Shown: in pieces, positions 16,365-22,614 of the stretch
Numbering within the stretch: the first letter of the stretch is position 1
Layout: each line of letters opens with the position of its first letter
From: Candidatus Woesearchaeota archaeon
GTDB taxonomy: Archaea; Nanobdellota; Nanobdellia; Woesearchaeales; JAFCFN01
Direction: 5' to 3'
NCBI GenBank assembly: GCA_017609245.1
Contig: JAFCEI010000001.1
Span: 1 to 38,870, forward strand
Length of the DNA: 38,870 bases
Translations under genes and position numbers: made by a program
The notes under the pieces: model-generated
Told to the model about the DNA's origin: nothing
Seen by the model: the letters and a program-made list of their open reading frames with translations, nothing else
The model's database searches: none

Positions 16365-16777
16365 ATTTTTGCACCCAATAATCTGCATATTTCTCCAACT
16401 TTAACAAAGTTTAGGTTTGGGAGCTTTTCAACATTTGCTTGTTTTATTGTTTCTGTTTTCTTGTCTTTGAATTTCTCAGGCACCCCTATATGGCACATGA
16501 CTCTCTTGAAAGCATCCCTTCCTCTTGCCTTTTTATGATTCAACATGCCTCTTACTGATCTTCTTACAAACCTATCAGGCATTCTAGGGATATACGGACC
16601 TTTTAGAGGCACTCCTCTTTTTCTTTTTTGCTGATATTTTGACAATATAAACCTCTTGCTGCCGGTTATAACCGCATTTTCACAGTTAACAATATCTATC
16701 TTTTCTCCCAACAATGCCTTCTTGGCTGCAAAAGATGCCATTCTTCCCAATATCAAGTCAGTTGCGTCGATTATCAT
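16361..16777 (-). CDS. rpl13: 50S ribosomal protein L13 (uL13)
   Basis: A 138-residue large-subunit protein of normal archaeal length, starting MIIDATDLILGRMAS as in other archaea. It overlaps rpl18e by one base at its start and rps9 by four at its end, consistent with coupled translation in the conserved L18e-L13-S9-RpoN cluster. Confidence 0.95.
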   Translation of the reverse strand: MIIDATDLILGRMASFAAKKALLGEKIDIVNCENAVITGSKRFILSKYQQKRKRGVPLKGPYIPRMPDRFVRRSVRGMLNHKKARGRDAFKRVMCHIGVPEKFKDKKTETIKQANVEKLPNLNFVKVGEICRLLGAKI

Positions 16778-17136
16778 TATCCTATGATTCTTACTCCCTT
16801 GCCTTTGATGTCTTGTTTCATCATGTCTTGAATATAAATTGCCTTGCCAACTTTGTTTATCTTTTCTTTTGCCTGGTCACTGAATTTCCATGCTGCAACA
16901 GTCACTGGATGGTCTAGAACTCCTGAACTAAGAACTTTTCCAGGAACTATTATGTTTTCGTCCTTTTTTGTATATCTGTTGATTCTTGATATATTTACTG
17001 CTCTTCTCTGTCTTGTTGGCTTTTCCAGATCTGCGGCTATCCTTTTCCAAAAATTGCTATTCTGCTCGCTAGATAACTTCTTCAGCTCTTGAATTAAATT
17101 TTTCAAGTTCGGATTTGTCGGACCTGTTCGTTTCAT
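16777..17136 (-). CDS. rpl18e: 50S ribosomal protein L18e (eL18)
   Basis: A 119-residue archaeal/eukaryotic large-subunit protein with the conserved N-terminus RTGPTNPNLKNLIQEL. It is the first gene after a 59-base spacer rich in inverted repeats, unlike the rest of the operon where genes touch or overlap. This suggests a regulated or processed junction ahead of it. Confidence 0.95.
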   Translation of the reverse strand: MKRTGPTNPNLKNLIQELKKLSSEQNSNFWKRIAADLEKPTRQRRAVNISRINRYTKKDENIIVPGKVLSSGVLDHPVTVAAWKFSDQAKEKINKVGKAIYIQDMMKQDIKGKGVRIIG

Positions 17137-17143
17137 CTTAAAT

Positions 17144-17191
17144 CTTTTGTTTTAAACAAAAGTTTGAGGTTAGAAAACCTCAACTTAGGTT
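17144..17191 (-). promoter_or_regulatory. Alternative hairpins in the rpoD-rpl18e spacer
   Basis: In transcript order the spacer can form AACCT/AGGTT (17191-17187 with 17080-series partner at 17180-17176), then GAGGTT/AACCTC with a four-base loop (17166-17171/17176-17181), then CTTTTGTTT/AAACAAAAG (17144-17152/17154-17162) just before rpl18e. The first two share bases and exclude each other, as in an attenuator or a protein-binding switch. It may also be an RNA processing site. Confidence 0.4.
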
Positions 17192-17195
17192 TTCT

Positions 17196-17984
17196 TTATT
17201 TCAACTCTTTAATTTTTGAATTAAATTCTGACAGTTTTTCCTGTAATATATCAGCAGCAGCTGTAAGCATCTCTTTGCAGGATAACTGCCCCCAACTCTC
17301 AACATAAAATATAAAATCGTTCTCTGATTCTTCAAGCTTTACTGCAGAATCTGTTTCAACACAGTTTTGGCATAGATGGCATTTCAATAGATTCTTATCA
17401 TTGACTGATACTTTGTTTCCTTTCATCTCGAAAACACCAACAGGACATGATTTTACGATTGATTCTGCATCTTTTATATTTCCAACCTCAATAATTGGCT
17501 TATATTTATAGAAAATTAGGCCTGGACTCCACTTTGCATGGTCTTTTCCCTTTCCTAAACAGGCTGTTGCCTCCAGCTCTACTTTCTGTCCCTTCATCAA
17601 CTTAACCAAAAGTGCATCAGGGTAAACAGGTTTTATCTTGGGGTCTTTGCTTTTCAGTTCAGAAGCATATACAACATCTCCTTTTGATTTGAGAGTCATG
17701 TTTAACTGGCATCTGGCGCATCCCTCTCCCTTGCACTTGCATTCAGAAGGTAGAGTGTATGATTTAAGGTCTGTTTTCAACGGCAGCAACCCAAATCTGT
17801 GAGCAAGTATCTCATCATACAGGATTGATGTGTTCTGCTTAAATTCAACATCCTCTATGGCCATCGTCGGAACTTCTTCTACAACAACCCTTCTTATTGC
17901 ATTTGCAAATGCTGTATTTGATTTTGACAAAAGAAATGAACTTTTGTTGTTTTTCGAATCTGATTCTAAAAGTTTGATTTCCAT
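17196..17984 (-). CDS. rpoD: RNA polymerase subunit Rpo3 (RpoD)
   Basis: A 262-residue homologue of Rpb3 that dimerises with Rpo11 to nucleate RNA polymerase assembly. The N-terminal assembly domain (residues 1-50, NAIRRVVVEEVPTMAIE) is clear. A Cys-rich segment (CKCKGEGCARC, about 82-92) sits in the insert domain. A ferredoxin-like domain carries CP at 180-181 and CHLCQNC at 202-208, the ligand set for one [4Fe-4S] cluster known in archaeal subunit D. It starts the base after the rps11 stop. Confidence 0.95.
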   Translation of the reverse strand: MEIKLLESDSKNNKSSFLLSKSNTAFANAIRRVVVEEVPTMAIEDVEFKQNTSILYDEILAHRFGLLPLKTDLKSYTLPSECKCKGEGCARCQLNMTLKSKGDVVYASELKSKDPKIKPVYPDALLVKLMKGQKVELEATACLGKGKDHAKWSPGLIFYKYKPIIEVGNIKDAESIVKSCPVGVFEMKGNKVSVNDKNLLKCHLCQNCVETDSAVKLEESENDFIFYVESWGQLSCKEMLTAAADILQEKLSEFNSKIKELK

Positions 17985-18434
17985 TTATACCCGCCTTCCT
18001 CTTTTTCCTCCTTTTTTCCTGCAACCATCATGGGGAACTGGAGTCACATCTTCTATGATCCCTATTTTCAGACCAGTTCTAGATAAAGCACGTATTGCTG
18101 CTTGAGCTCCTGGTCCAGGAGAAGATGGTCCGTTGTGGCCGCCAGGCGCTTTAATCTTAACATGTATGCCTTTTATGCCTTTTTCAGATATGTTCTCTGC
18201 TGTTTTTTTTGCTGCCATAATCGCGGCAGTTGGTGAACTTTCCAACCTATCTGTTTTTACAACCTGGCCTCCAGAAACCCTTGACAGCGTCTCTGTACCA
18301 GTGATATCTGTAACATGTATCATTGTATTGTTGTAACTAGAGTAAATATGAGCAACTGCCCACCTTATTGGCTGGAAGCTTTTAGGCGGCATGCTTCTTG
18401 GCTTACGAGGATTGTTTGGTCTTTGCGGTTTCAT
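17985..18434 (-). CDS. rps11: 30S ribosomal protein S11 (uS11)
   Basis: A 149-residue platform protein of the small subunit. The central block (AVAHIYSSYNNTMIHVTD) and the C-terminal GCRKKGGKRGRRV are diagnostic. The N-terminus has a short Pro/Arg-rich extension. It overlaps the end of rps4 by four bases (ATGA), so translation is coupled. Confidence 0.95.
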   Translation of the reverse strand: MKPQRPNNPRKPRSMPPKSFQPIRWAVAHIYSSYNNTMIHVTDITGTETLSRVSGGQVVKTDRLESSPTAAIMAAKKTAENISEKGIKGIHVKIKAPGGHNGPSSPGPGAQAAIRALSRTGLKIGIIEDVTPVPHDGCRKKGGKRGRRV

Positions 18435-19108
18435 TTTTCTTGCTTAGGAGATTCTTCTTTTTTCTCTTTAGGTTTTGCTTCTGCTTTTTCTTTTGGTTTT
18501 TCCTCTTTTTTTTCTTGCTTTTTCTCTTCTTTGGCAGGCTTTTTTTCTTTAGCCTCTTCTTTTATCTTTTTTGCCTTAGTGACAGGTGCTTCCTTAACCT
18601 GAACTCTTTCAGGATGTTCAGAATCATTAAATGCTGATTTGTCAACAAATCTTATCTGCCCTTCTTCTGATTTTCTTACCAGATAAGAGGGCACTGTGAT
18701 TTTTTTGTTTCCGATGCATATATGTCCATGTGTTATGAGTTGTCTTGCCTGCATTGGTGTTTTTGCAAGAGACTTTTTAAAAACCAGTGTCTGCAGCCTT
18801 CTTTCTAAAATTTTTCTAAGGTCTAATGCCAGGATCTCATCAAGTTCTGCTGCAGCAGACACTAACCCAAGTGAAGACAGTTTTTTCAAAAGCTGTTTCT
18901 TCTCTAATTGTGTCTGAGGAGTTGTTGCTGTAATCAGCTTTTTTGCCTGATTAGCAAATGAGCTTAGGAAAGAGTTCATCTTCCATATTTCTTTCTTGTT
19001 CTTCAGCCCGTACTCTTTGATCAGTTCTTTTTCATCATCAATTCTTGCTTTCTGCCAAAGAACTAATGGCGTCTTATACTGTTTCCTTCTTCTCTTCGGG
19101 TCTCCCAT
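18431..19108 (-). CDS. rps4: 30S ribosomal protein S4 (uS4) with long Lys/Glu tail
   Basis: A primary 16S rRNA-binding protein. Residues 1-165 are a normal archaeal S4, including the S4 RNA-binding domain (MQARQLITHGHICIG at about 118-132). The last 50 or so residues are an almost pure Lys/Glu/Ala/Pro tail, giving 225 residues against about 170-180 in most archaea. The tail is in frame and ends just inside rps11, so it is real. Such charged tails occur on ribosomal proteins of several archaeal groups; its function is unknown. Confidence 0.95.
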   Translation of the reverse strand: MGDPKRRRKQYKTPLVLWQKARIDDEKELIKEYGLKNKKEIWKMNSFLSSFANQAKKLITATTPQTQLEKKQLLKKLSSLGLVSAAAELDEILALDLRKILERRLQTLVFKKSLAKTPMQARQLITHGHICIGNKKITVPSYLVRKSEEGQIRFVDKSAFNDSEHPERVQVKEAPVTKAKKIKEEAKEKKPAKEEKKQEKKEEKPKEKAEAKPKEKKEESPKQEK

Positions 19109-19110
19109 GT

Positions 19111-19596
19111 TTATTTACCTGATTTTTTTCCCTTTCTTGATACTCCAAGATGCACTTTTCCTTTTGTTGGCCTGAAGTTGGATTTTGTTCTTTGTCCCCT
19201 CACAGGCAGTTTAAACATATGTCGCACTCCTTTGTAGGCTTTTATCTTTTTTAGCCTCTTAATATCATTCTCTTTTGTGTATGTAAGATCTGTTGTTAAG
19301 ATGTGGATGTCTTCTCCTGTTTCATAATCTCTTCTTCTGTTCACCATCCAAACAGGTATGCCTGATTTTAGCGGATTTTTGATAGTGTTTTCTAATTTTT
19401 TAATCTCCTCTTCTGTCAGTTCCCCTGTAATCTTATCCCTGTCTACACCTGACAAGTTGCAGATTGCGTTAGCAAATATAAACCCTATTCCTTTGATTTT
19501 TCTTAAGGAATTTTTGATAGATTTAGCTCCATCTAGATCTGTGTTCAAGATCCTTACAATGTGCTTGTAGTTTTGTGTTTTCTGTTTTTCTTCCAA
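19111..19596 (-). CDS. rps13: 30S ribosomal protein S13 (uS13)
   Basis: A 161-residue head protein of the small subunit and first gene of the operon. YKHIVRILNTDLDG and the C-terminal RGQRTKSNFRPTKG are diagnostic. The start codon is TTG at 19596, with GGTGG four bases before it; no in-frame ATG is available upstream or within the conserved N-terminus. A folded leader (19613-19657) precedes it, so weak initiation and leader structure may together set ribosomal protein output. Confidence 0.93.
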   Translation of the reverse strand: MEEKQKTQNYKHIVRILNTDLDGAKSIKNSLRKIKGIGFIFANAICNLSGVDRDKITGELTEEEIKKLENTIKNPLKSGIPVWMVNRRRDYETGEDIHILTTDLTYTKENDIKRLKKIKAYKGVRHMFKLPVRGQRTKSNFRPTKGKVHLGVSRKGKKSGK

Positions 19597-19612
19597 TTTG
19601 CCACCTGTAAAA

Positions 19613-19657
19613 TCCGAGAACTCTTAATAAGAGCCCTAATATCGCTATTCACTCGGA
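19613..19657 (-). promoter_or_regulatory. Three-way-junction leader of the rps13 operon
   Basis: In the transcript TCCGAG (19657-19652) pairs with CTCGGA (19618-19613) to close two hairpins. The first is AATA-GCGA-TATT (19649-19638), capped by a GNRA-type tetraloop. The second is CTCTT-ATT-AAGAG (19633-19621). The element ends about six bases before the GGTGG ribosome site. The TATA at 19683-19693 places transcription start near 19660, so the RNA would begin with this fold. It is a candidate autoregulatory leader, as ribosomal operons often have, but I know of no described match. Confidence 0.55.
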
Positions 19658-19682
19658 CTATATTAAAACCTAAAAATCGGTA

Positions 19683-19693
19683 GTTTATAAAGG
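19683..19693 (-). promoter_or_regulatory. TATA promoter of the ribosomal operon
   Basis: CCTTTATAAAC on the minus strand lies 25-30 bases before the base of the leader stem. A second TATA-like element at about 19659-19669 would start transcription inside the leader fold and is less likely. The promoter sits just downstream of the tRNA-His gene. Confidence 0.55.
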
Positions 19694-19715
19694 TTGCGAA
19701 ATGAGCTCTGAAAAA

Positions 19716-19825
19716 TGGGGCGACAGGCGAGAATCGAACTCGCTTCTCAGGCTTTCGGCTTAGATACATTTGCAAAGCAAATGTAATCCACAGGCCTGAA
19801 TAATAACCATTATACCACTGCCGCC
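19716..19825 (-). tRNA. tRNA-His (anticodon GTG) with intron of about 34 nt
   Basis: The acceptor GCGGCAG pairs with CTGTCGC, and an extra G precedes position 1, opposite a C at position 73. This is the hallmark of tRNA-His, and here the G is encoded in the gene. CCA is also encoded (ending at 19716). The T-arm is GCGAG-TTCGATT-CTCGC. The anticodon stem is CAGGC/GCCTG, with loop start CTGTGG and a final A. The 34 bases between (19754-19787) form an intron whose core is a nine-pair hairpin TACATTTGC/GCAAATGTA. Junctions are inferred from the loop geometry; they could slide by one base, and I could not draw a clean bulge-helix-bulge. Confidence 0.9.
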
Positions 19826-19865
19826 ATTCACAAAAAGATAGAAATCTGGTTTATAAAGTTTTGGC

Positions 19866-20360
19866 TTATTTCTTTCTGTAGCTACTGATGACATAAGGTG
19901 TGGCAAAAGCTATAGCATATATTACGCTCACAAGTGCCGGAGAGTGGGGATTTTCAATTGCCAGGGCAATCTGCATCTCATTTGTCAGTACAGCTATGAT
20001 ATAAATATTAATCAATGCTATCGCTGGAATAAAGACGCCTGCAATTATTCGATGCCTGGGGTCAATATTCTCTATGTCATTCAGAATAAGATTAAACAAC
20101 AACCCAAATACCAGGGCGACTGTTGCGATTATTATGTAGAGAGGAAGTTTGTTCAAGGTCAATAAGAAAAGCACCAATACGACTGAAATGAGGATGTTTC
20201 CTACAACTGTAATGACCAGCGCTGTCCAATACACAACCTTATTCATGAAAGGCCTGACATCTGATTTGTCTGAACTCTGGATTATCTTGAAAGCTTTATT
20301 GATGTCTTCGTTTGTCCAACCTCTCTCTTTTAGATTTTTGATCATGCTTTCCTTGACCAT
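19866..20360 (-). CDS. Hypothetical membrane protein, 164 aa
   Basis: Not recognised by family. The first 30 residues (LKERGWTNEDINKAFKIIQ) look like a small soluble helical module of the UBA-like type seen on many archaeal membrane proteins. Four hydrophobic segments follow at about 43-65, 72-95, 105-125 and 137-158, ending in a basic tail (SSYRKK). A second ATG five codons in is also possible. It is followed downstream by the tRNA-His gene and stands 35 bases after the paralog pair on the same strand. Confidence 0.65.
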   Translation of the reverse strand: MVKESMIKNLKERGWTNEDINKAFKIIQSSDKSDVRPFMNKVVYWTALVITVVGNILISVVLVLFLLTLNKLPLYIIIATVALVFGLLFNLILNDIENIDPRHRIIAGVFIPAIALINIYIIAVLTNEMQIALAIENPHSPALVSVIYAIAFATPYVISSYRKK

Positions 20361-20395
20361 TTTGATTATTAATCAGTTTTTATTTAAATGCCTTT

Positions 20396-20854
20396 CTACT
20401 TTATCAGCTCTTCCTGGATATATTCAAGAAAATCTTTTGCCTTAAGATAATATTCTTTAATATCATCTATCTTGACCTCCACAGTGTGCGTGTTACTGAG
20501 ATGCGCTATCATTGTGACGTGCCTTCTGTATTCTTCTCTTTTTCCTATGTTCTTGCACTTGGCTAGTCTTCTTAGCAAAAGATAAAAATCAAGATTATCG
20601 ACAATCTTTTCATCATCCCTGAACTCTTTTTTAATGATCTCTGCCTTCATTGCAGGGGCAGTCGGGATTTCTTTGATTTTCTTCTCCTCCAACAGCCTAT
20701 TTAACAGACCATCCATTATGCAGTCATATGTTGTGATCAGCCTATGGATGACGCTTTTGATTACATCCACTGTTCTTGTGTATTTTAAGCTAACATAAAG
20801 AAGATGGTCCACCCTCTTGAACTCTTCAAGTGCCTTATCTAAATATTCTTTCAT
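20396..20854 (-). CDS. Hypothetical helical protein, 152 aa (second of an overlapping pair)
   Basis: Not recognised. Almost entirely alpha-helical, without membrane segments. It overlaps the gene before it by 20 bases. The two share a layout: a helical N-terminus with a hydrophobic core stretch (DHLLYVSLKYTRTVD here), a KEIP-type turn near residue 65, a basic middle, and a C-terminal IKEYYLKAKDFLEYI helix matching IKDHIQKTKEFVNLS in the partner. An REEYRRH stretch resembles the spacing of HEPN RNase motifs, but the partner lacks it, so this is not used for a call. Likely forms a complex with its partner. Confidence 0.65.
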   Translation of the reverse strand: MKEYLDKALEEFKRVDHLLYVSLKYTRTVDVIKSVIHRLITTYDCIMDGLLNRLLEEKKIKEIPTAPAMKAEIIKKEFRDDEKIVDNLDFYLLLRRLAKCKNIGKREEYRRHVTMIAHLSNTHTVEVKIDDIKEYYLKAKDFLEYIQEELIK

Positions 20855-21320
20855 TTTGGCTCACTATTTTTGCTGAAAGGTTCACAAACTCTTTTGTCTT
20901 CTGTATGTGATCCTTTATCTGCTCCATTGATATTGTCCTTAATTTGTAGGAATTTGAACATATGACAAACTTTCCTTTTCTTTCAAATTCCATGGGGCTT
21001 TTCTTATGCTCAAGCATTATGCTTTTTATGCTCTGCAAAAGCCGGATGTAGTTCTGATCTACATTGTATTTTGGGGCGCATTTTTCCTTGAATATGGCAA
21101 ATTTTGCCTCAAAATTATCAGTGAATGTCGGTATTCTCTTGAATAAACGTTCATAATGGAGTATGGATGACATTGAGTATGTCAGTGCTAAAAAGAGATT
21201 CTCCATGATGACTAAAAGCAGCTTTGTATCCTTGACCAAAGGATATGTCATTGTCAGCATGTGATCTGCTATCTGAAGCCTGCTTTTTGCCTGATCTCTT
21301 AATAACTGGAATTTCTCCAT
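20835..21320 (-). CDS. Hypothetical helical protein, 161 aa (first of an overlapping pair)
   Basis: Not recognised. All-helical, soluble, with a long hydrophobic stretch around residues 33-52 (TKLLLVIMENLFLALTYSMS) that is too irregular for a sure membrane segment. It aligns by eye along its whole length with the following protein, suggesting tandem duplication. The long overlap implies coupled translation and probably hetero-oligomers. It sits between NAC and the membrane protein at 19866 on the same strand. A TATA-like element just before the ATG is weak. Confidence 0.65.
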   Translation of the reverse strand: MEKFQLLRDQAKSRLQIADHMLTMTYPLVKDTKLLLVIMENLFLALTYSMSSILHYERLFKRIPTFTDNFEAKFAIFKEKCAPKYNVDQNYIRLLQSIKSIMLEHKKSPMEFERKGKFVICSNSYKLRTISMEQIKDHIQKTKEFVNLSAKIVSQNERIFR

Positions 21321-21364
21321 ACTAAAAAGTATGGGAAATGATATTTTAATAGTTTTCGGAAGAA

Positions 21365-21694
21365 TTAACCTTTGATAGACAAGATAGCTTTTGCTAAATC
21401 GCCTTCAGATTCTTCTAGAGCTTGTTTTGCCTCATCTTCTGTGCAGCCTGTTTGTTCAGATACTGTGCTTATGTCGTCCTGGGATATTTCTGCTTCAGAT
21501 TCTCTTTCTTCTATATCTCCTGTTATCTGGAATGACTGGTTTCCTGCCATCTCTATCTTAGCTACAGAAGGATTTGTGATGATTATATCTTTATCTTCTG
21601 TTTTTATGATTACTTCAGAAGCAGGGATCTCTTCCTGTTTGATGCCCATCTTTTTCATGGCCTGCTGCATCTGTTTTGGATTTATGTTGAACAT
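21365..21694 (-). CDS. nac: Nascent polypeptide-associated complex protein (archaeal NAC)
   Basis: A 109-residue ribosome-associated chaperone that contacts nascent chains at the exit tunnel; archaeal NAC is a homodimer. The family N-terminus (NPKQMQQAMKKMGI), the beta-rich NAC domain (about 25-65) and a C-terminal UBA domain (about 72-109, with the TGCTEDEAKQALEES segment) are all present. It starts one base after the Sec61-beta stop, linking nascent-chain handling with the translocon. Confidence 0.93.
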   Translation of the reverse strand: MFNINPKQMQQAMKKMGIKQEEIPASEVIIKTEDKDIIITNPSVAKIEMAGNQSFQITGDIEERESEAEISQDDISTVSEQTGCTEDEAKQALEESEGDLAKAILSIKG

Positions 21695-21695
21695 T

Positions 21696-21860
21696 TTAAC
21701 CTAATATCACGCTTGTGTGCAGAAATATCTCTATCAGGATCACGATTATCACAAAAACAACTATAAGTCCAGGCTTGAATTCGATCTTGCTCTTGTATTC
21801 GTCAAAATATCTTACCAGTCCCCCTATTCCAGAAGGCATGCTTATTTTTTGGTCTGACAT
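21696..21860 (-). CDS. secG: Preprotein translocase subunit Sec61-beta (SecG)
   Basis: A 54-residue tail-anchored subunit of the Sec translocon. The N-terminal MPSGIGGLVRYFDEYKS matches the archaeal Sec61-beta signature (P-x-G-x-GL-RYFDE), and a single membrane helix (about 32-49) ends the protein. The gene begins 29 bases downstream of the RNase P RNA 3' end and could be read from the same transcript or from a weak TATA (TTAAATAAG) in between. It is followed one base later by nac. Confidence 0.9.
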   Translation of the reverse strand: MSDQKISMPSGIGGLVRYFDEYKSKIEFKPGLIVVFVIIVILIEIFLHTSVILG

Positions 21861-21888
21861 TTTTGTTTTTCCTTATTTAAGATAATGT

Positions 21889-22243
21889 GTGGGGCAACAT
21901 AAGCCGCATTTTGTCAGTCCTGCTTAGCAATGGACTGCCTTAACATTCTACTATGCGTAATTGGGCTAGATGCCGTAACTTGCACCGACCAGGGCTAGCT
22001 GTTTAACCGTATCCTTTAAAGACATCAATGGGTTAACTCCCTGCCAATTGCTTGGTAGGTTCGCCATATCATCTCAATTTTAAAGGGCGTGTCATGTCTG
22101 TGCTGTTGCCTTGCATTTCTGCAACTTGCTTTCACAAGTGGCCTCTTAAAGCTCAAGTCATGATTGCGCTTCACGACTCTTGCAATGGTGGGCGGACTTT
22201 CCTCACAATCTAAAAGATTGCGTCAGTTAAGTAATTACCCCAC
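21889..22243 (-). ncRNA. rnpB: RNase P RNA
   Basis: Catalytic RNA that removes 5' leaders from pre-tRNAs. The 5' conserved region GAGGAAAGTCCGCC occurs at about 22206-22193, and the 3' conserved GCGGCTTATG is near 21910-21901. The ends form P1: GTGGGGTAA at the 5' end with TTGCCCCAC at the 3' end (one G-U). Length of about 355 nt fits archaeal type A RNase P RNA. Exact ends may differ by a few bases. Confidence 0.92.
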
Positions 22244-22263
22244 TTAAGATAGTAAGAATTAAG

Positions 22264-22273
22264 GCTTTATAAA
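22264..22273 (-). promoter_or_regulatory. TATA promoter of RNase P RNA
   Basis: TTTTATAAAG on the minus strand lies 25 or so bases before the 5' end of P1 at 22243. The spacing supports the mapped RNA start. Confidence 0.6.
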
Positions 22274-22298
22274 ATTAGTGTTTTTTTGCTGATATGAT

Positions 22299-22577
22299 TT
22301 ATCTTTTCTTTTTCATCTCTTGTCTCATCAGTCTTACTTCTGCCAGCTCTGCCTGGGCCACTACCTTTAACTCCTCTTTCATGTTTTCAGATGCTGACAA
22401 TATGATAATCAATGTCACCAAGATTAACCATAAGAAGATCAATGACAGAAGCTCGTAACCAAATCCAGTTGACACTGCCACTTTTTGGATAAATGAAAAT
22501 CCGATGATAAGAACCAGAATCCCTATAATAAGAAGTATTTTTTCATATAAGGTTGGCTTTCTTATTTCACCTCTCAT
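22299..22577 (-). CDS. Hypothetical small membrane protein, 92 aa
   Basis: Not recognised. Starting from the ATG at 22577 (MRGEIRKP) it has two hydrophobic helices at about 12-32 and 43-62, and then an amphipathic, charged C-terminus predicted to be a coiled coil (VVAQAELAEVRLMRQEMKKKR). An upstream in-frame ATG at 22625 overlaps gyrA, but a TATA box (CTTTATAAAC, about 22598-22607) lies between the two. Transcription would therefore begin at about the second ATG, giving a leaderless message. Confidence 0.6.
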   Translation of the reverse strand: MRGEIRKPTLYEKILLIIGILVLIIGFSFIQKVAVSTGFGYELLSLIFLWLILVTLIIILSASENMKEELKVVAQAELAEVRLMRQEMKKKR

Positions 22578-22614
22578 GAATATTAGAAGATAATTGAGGT
22601 TTATAAAGGTTTTG

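Noticed and set aside
18133..18637. Phe/Ser-rich plus-strand ORFs opposite rps4 and rps11
   Set aside because: Their odd composition is the complement of the Lys/Glu tail of S4; antisense shadows.
19554..19775. 73-codon minus ORF across the rps13 leader and tRNA-His
   Set aside because: It overlaps the tRNA and the structured leader, and its product shows no domain; chance ORF.
20396..20854. HEPN ribonuclease from an Arg-x5-His stretch
   Set aside because: The partner paralog lacks it, the spacing is at the edge of the motif, and no partner nucleotidyltransferase is near.
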